From positions 1-6,590 of the forward strand of contig JALOOS010000133.1 in NCBI GenBank assembly GCA_025454275.1: a stretch of DNA of 6,590 nucleotides. The letters are read 5' to 3'. The notes beneath the pieces are model-generated. The model searched no databases and was not told the DNA's origin. It was given only the letters and a program-made list of their open reading frames with translations. Of the stretch, positions 5,929 to 6,590 are shown piece by piece. A program made the position numbers and the translations under genes. The DNA is from Desulfobacterales bacterium. Its GTDB lineage: Bacteria > Desulfobacterota > Desulfobacteria > Desulfobacterales > SpSt-501. How positions within the stretch are numbered: position 1 is the stretch's first letter; each line of letters begins with the position of its first letter.

Positions 5929-6590
5929 ATGGTGCGCGCCATCAGCAGCGATCAAAACCCGCTCTTCAAGGAGCTGAAACGGCTCCTGACCGGCCGGGGA
6001 ATCCGCAGAGCCGGCCGGGCGCTGGTATCGGGCGAAAAGCCGGTGGCCGAAGTCCTCGCCGCCCACCCGCGGCTCTGCCTGGCGTGGGTGAGCGGACCGG
6101 AGCAGCCGCCGCCCGAGACCGCCGCCGCCCTGGAGTGGTACCAGCTCGCCCCGGACCTGCTCAAGGAGGTGGATCTCTTCGGCACGCACGCCGCCCTGCT
6201 CCTGATCCGCCTGCCGGAGATAAGCCCCTGGGAGCCCGCAGACGGGTTTCCGCCCGGAGCGAGCGTGCTGATTCCTTTCCAGGACCCTGAGAATGTCGGC
6301 GCCGCGATCCGCTCGGCGGCGGCTTTCGGCGCCGCCCAGGCGATCCTCCTGGCGGAGAGCGCCCACCCCTTCCATCCGAAAGCCCTGCGCAGCTCGGGGG
6401 GCTCCGTGCTGAGCCTGCCCCTGCGCCAGGGTCCGTCGCTGGAAGAGATCCCGCCCGATCTGCCCATCGTGGCCCTCTCGGCCGAGGGGGGCGATATCCG
6501 CCGGGCGCACTTCCCGGCCGCTTTCGGCCTGCTGGCGGGGATGGAAGGTCCGGGCCTGCCCGCCGCCTGGCGACGGGGCGCTGTGCGCAT
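5929..6590 (+). CDS. TrmH/SpoU-family RNA 2'-O-methyltransferase, 3'-truncated; possibly fused to RsmG
   Basis: Members of this knotted (SPOUT) family transfer a methyl group from S-adenosylmethionine to a ribose 2'-OH in tRNA or rRNA. Numbered from ATG 5929, residues 5-50 match the substrate-binding N-domain of the SpoU group (AISSDQNPLFKELKRLL, ALVSGEKPVAEVLAA). Motif 1 is at 115-135 (IPFQDPENVGAAIRSAAAFGA), with N122 and R128 spaced like Asn35 and Arg41 of TrmH. KALRSSGGSV lies at 151-160, and motif 2 is AGMEGPGLP (203-211), with Met where Asn is usual. The window ends at codon 221, just as motif 3 (V-R-I-...) begins. The frame is open leftward without a stop through the RsmG C-terminal half to 5560, and formally to ATG 5488. 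The product may thus be the second half of an RsmG-TrmH fusion joined by an Arg-rich linker of about 15 residues. The RNA target is unknown. Confidence 0.85.
   Translation, partial: MVRAISSDQNPLFKELKRLLTGRGIRRAGRALVSGEKPVAEVLAAHPRLCLAWVSGPEQPPPETAAALEWYQLAPDLLKEVDLFGTHAALLLIRLPEISPWEPADGFPPGASVLIPFQDPENVGAAIRSAAAFGAAQAILLAESAHPFHPKALRSSGGSVLSLPLRQGPSLEEIPPDLPIVALSAEGGDIRRAHFPAAFGLLAGMEGPGLPAAWRRGAVR

Noticed and set aside
5890..6590. Long minus-strand open frames at the right edge
   Set aside because: They are shadows of the TrmH-like frame. The plus strand carries the N-x5-R and E-G-P-G motifs.

Overview
The window is GC-rich bacterial DNA with tightly packed genes and strong Shine-Dalgarno sites. 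The gene content (a Mip/FkpA-like prolyl isomerase, an EttA-type ABC-F protein and a small acidic protein of a kind I loosely associate with sulfate- or metal-reducing lineages) fits a Desulfobacterota ('deltaproteobacterial') chromosome. That assignment is inference, not proof. I see no phage, plasmid, CRISPR or clear insertion-sequence content.

Left part (1-2645). A pentapeptide-repeat protein starts at, or runs in from beyond, the left edge. After a 152-base gap come a GNAT acetyltransferase and, overlapping it by 14 bases, an exported FKBP-type peptidyl-prolyl isomerase, an arrangement that suggests translational coupling. A 257-base gap follows. It holds no gene but has a 10-base inverted repeat and a nested hairpin. 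Then comes a one-gene unit for a 140-residue protein of unknown function, with a near-perfect Shine-Dalgarno site and an 18-bp terminator stem.

Right part (2810-6590) carries translation-related genes. An EttA-type ABC-F ATPase faces a convergent RluA-family pseudouridine synthase, and their 3' ends overlap by 26 bases. Divergent from the synthase lies rsmG (16S rRNA m7G527 methyltransferase). Its frame is broken: about 25 residues, including most of the SAM-binding loop, are missing between 5555 and 5560, and the frame shifts by +1 there. The C-terminal half of RsmG then continues, with no stop codon, into a TrmH/SpoU-family RNA methyltransferase that runs off the right edge. The rsmG part is therefore either a real decayed gene or an assembly deletion. 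The lack of a stop between the two methyltransferases points to an RsmG-TrmH fusion, or to a TrmH gene started from its own internal site at 5929.

I found no convincing new defence or mobile system. The observations most worth checking are the rsmG lesion, the rsmG-trmH continuity, the convergent overlap and the structured gap before the unknown small protein.
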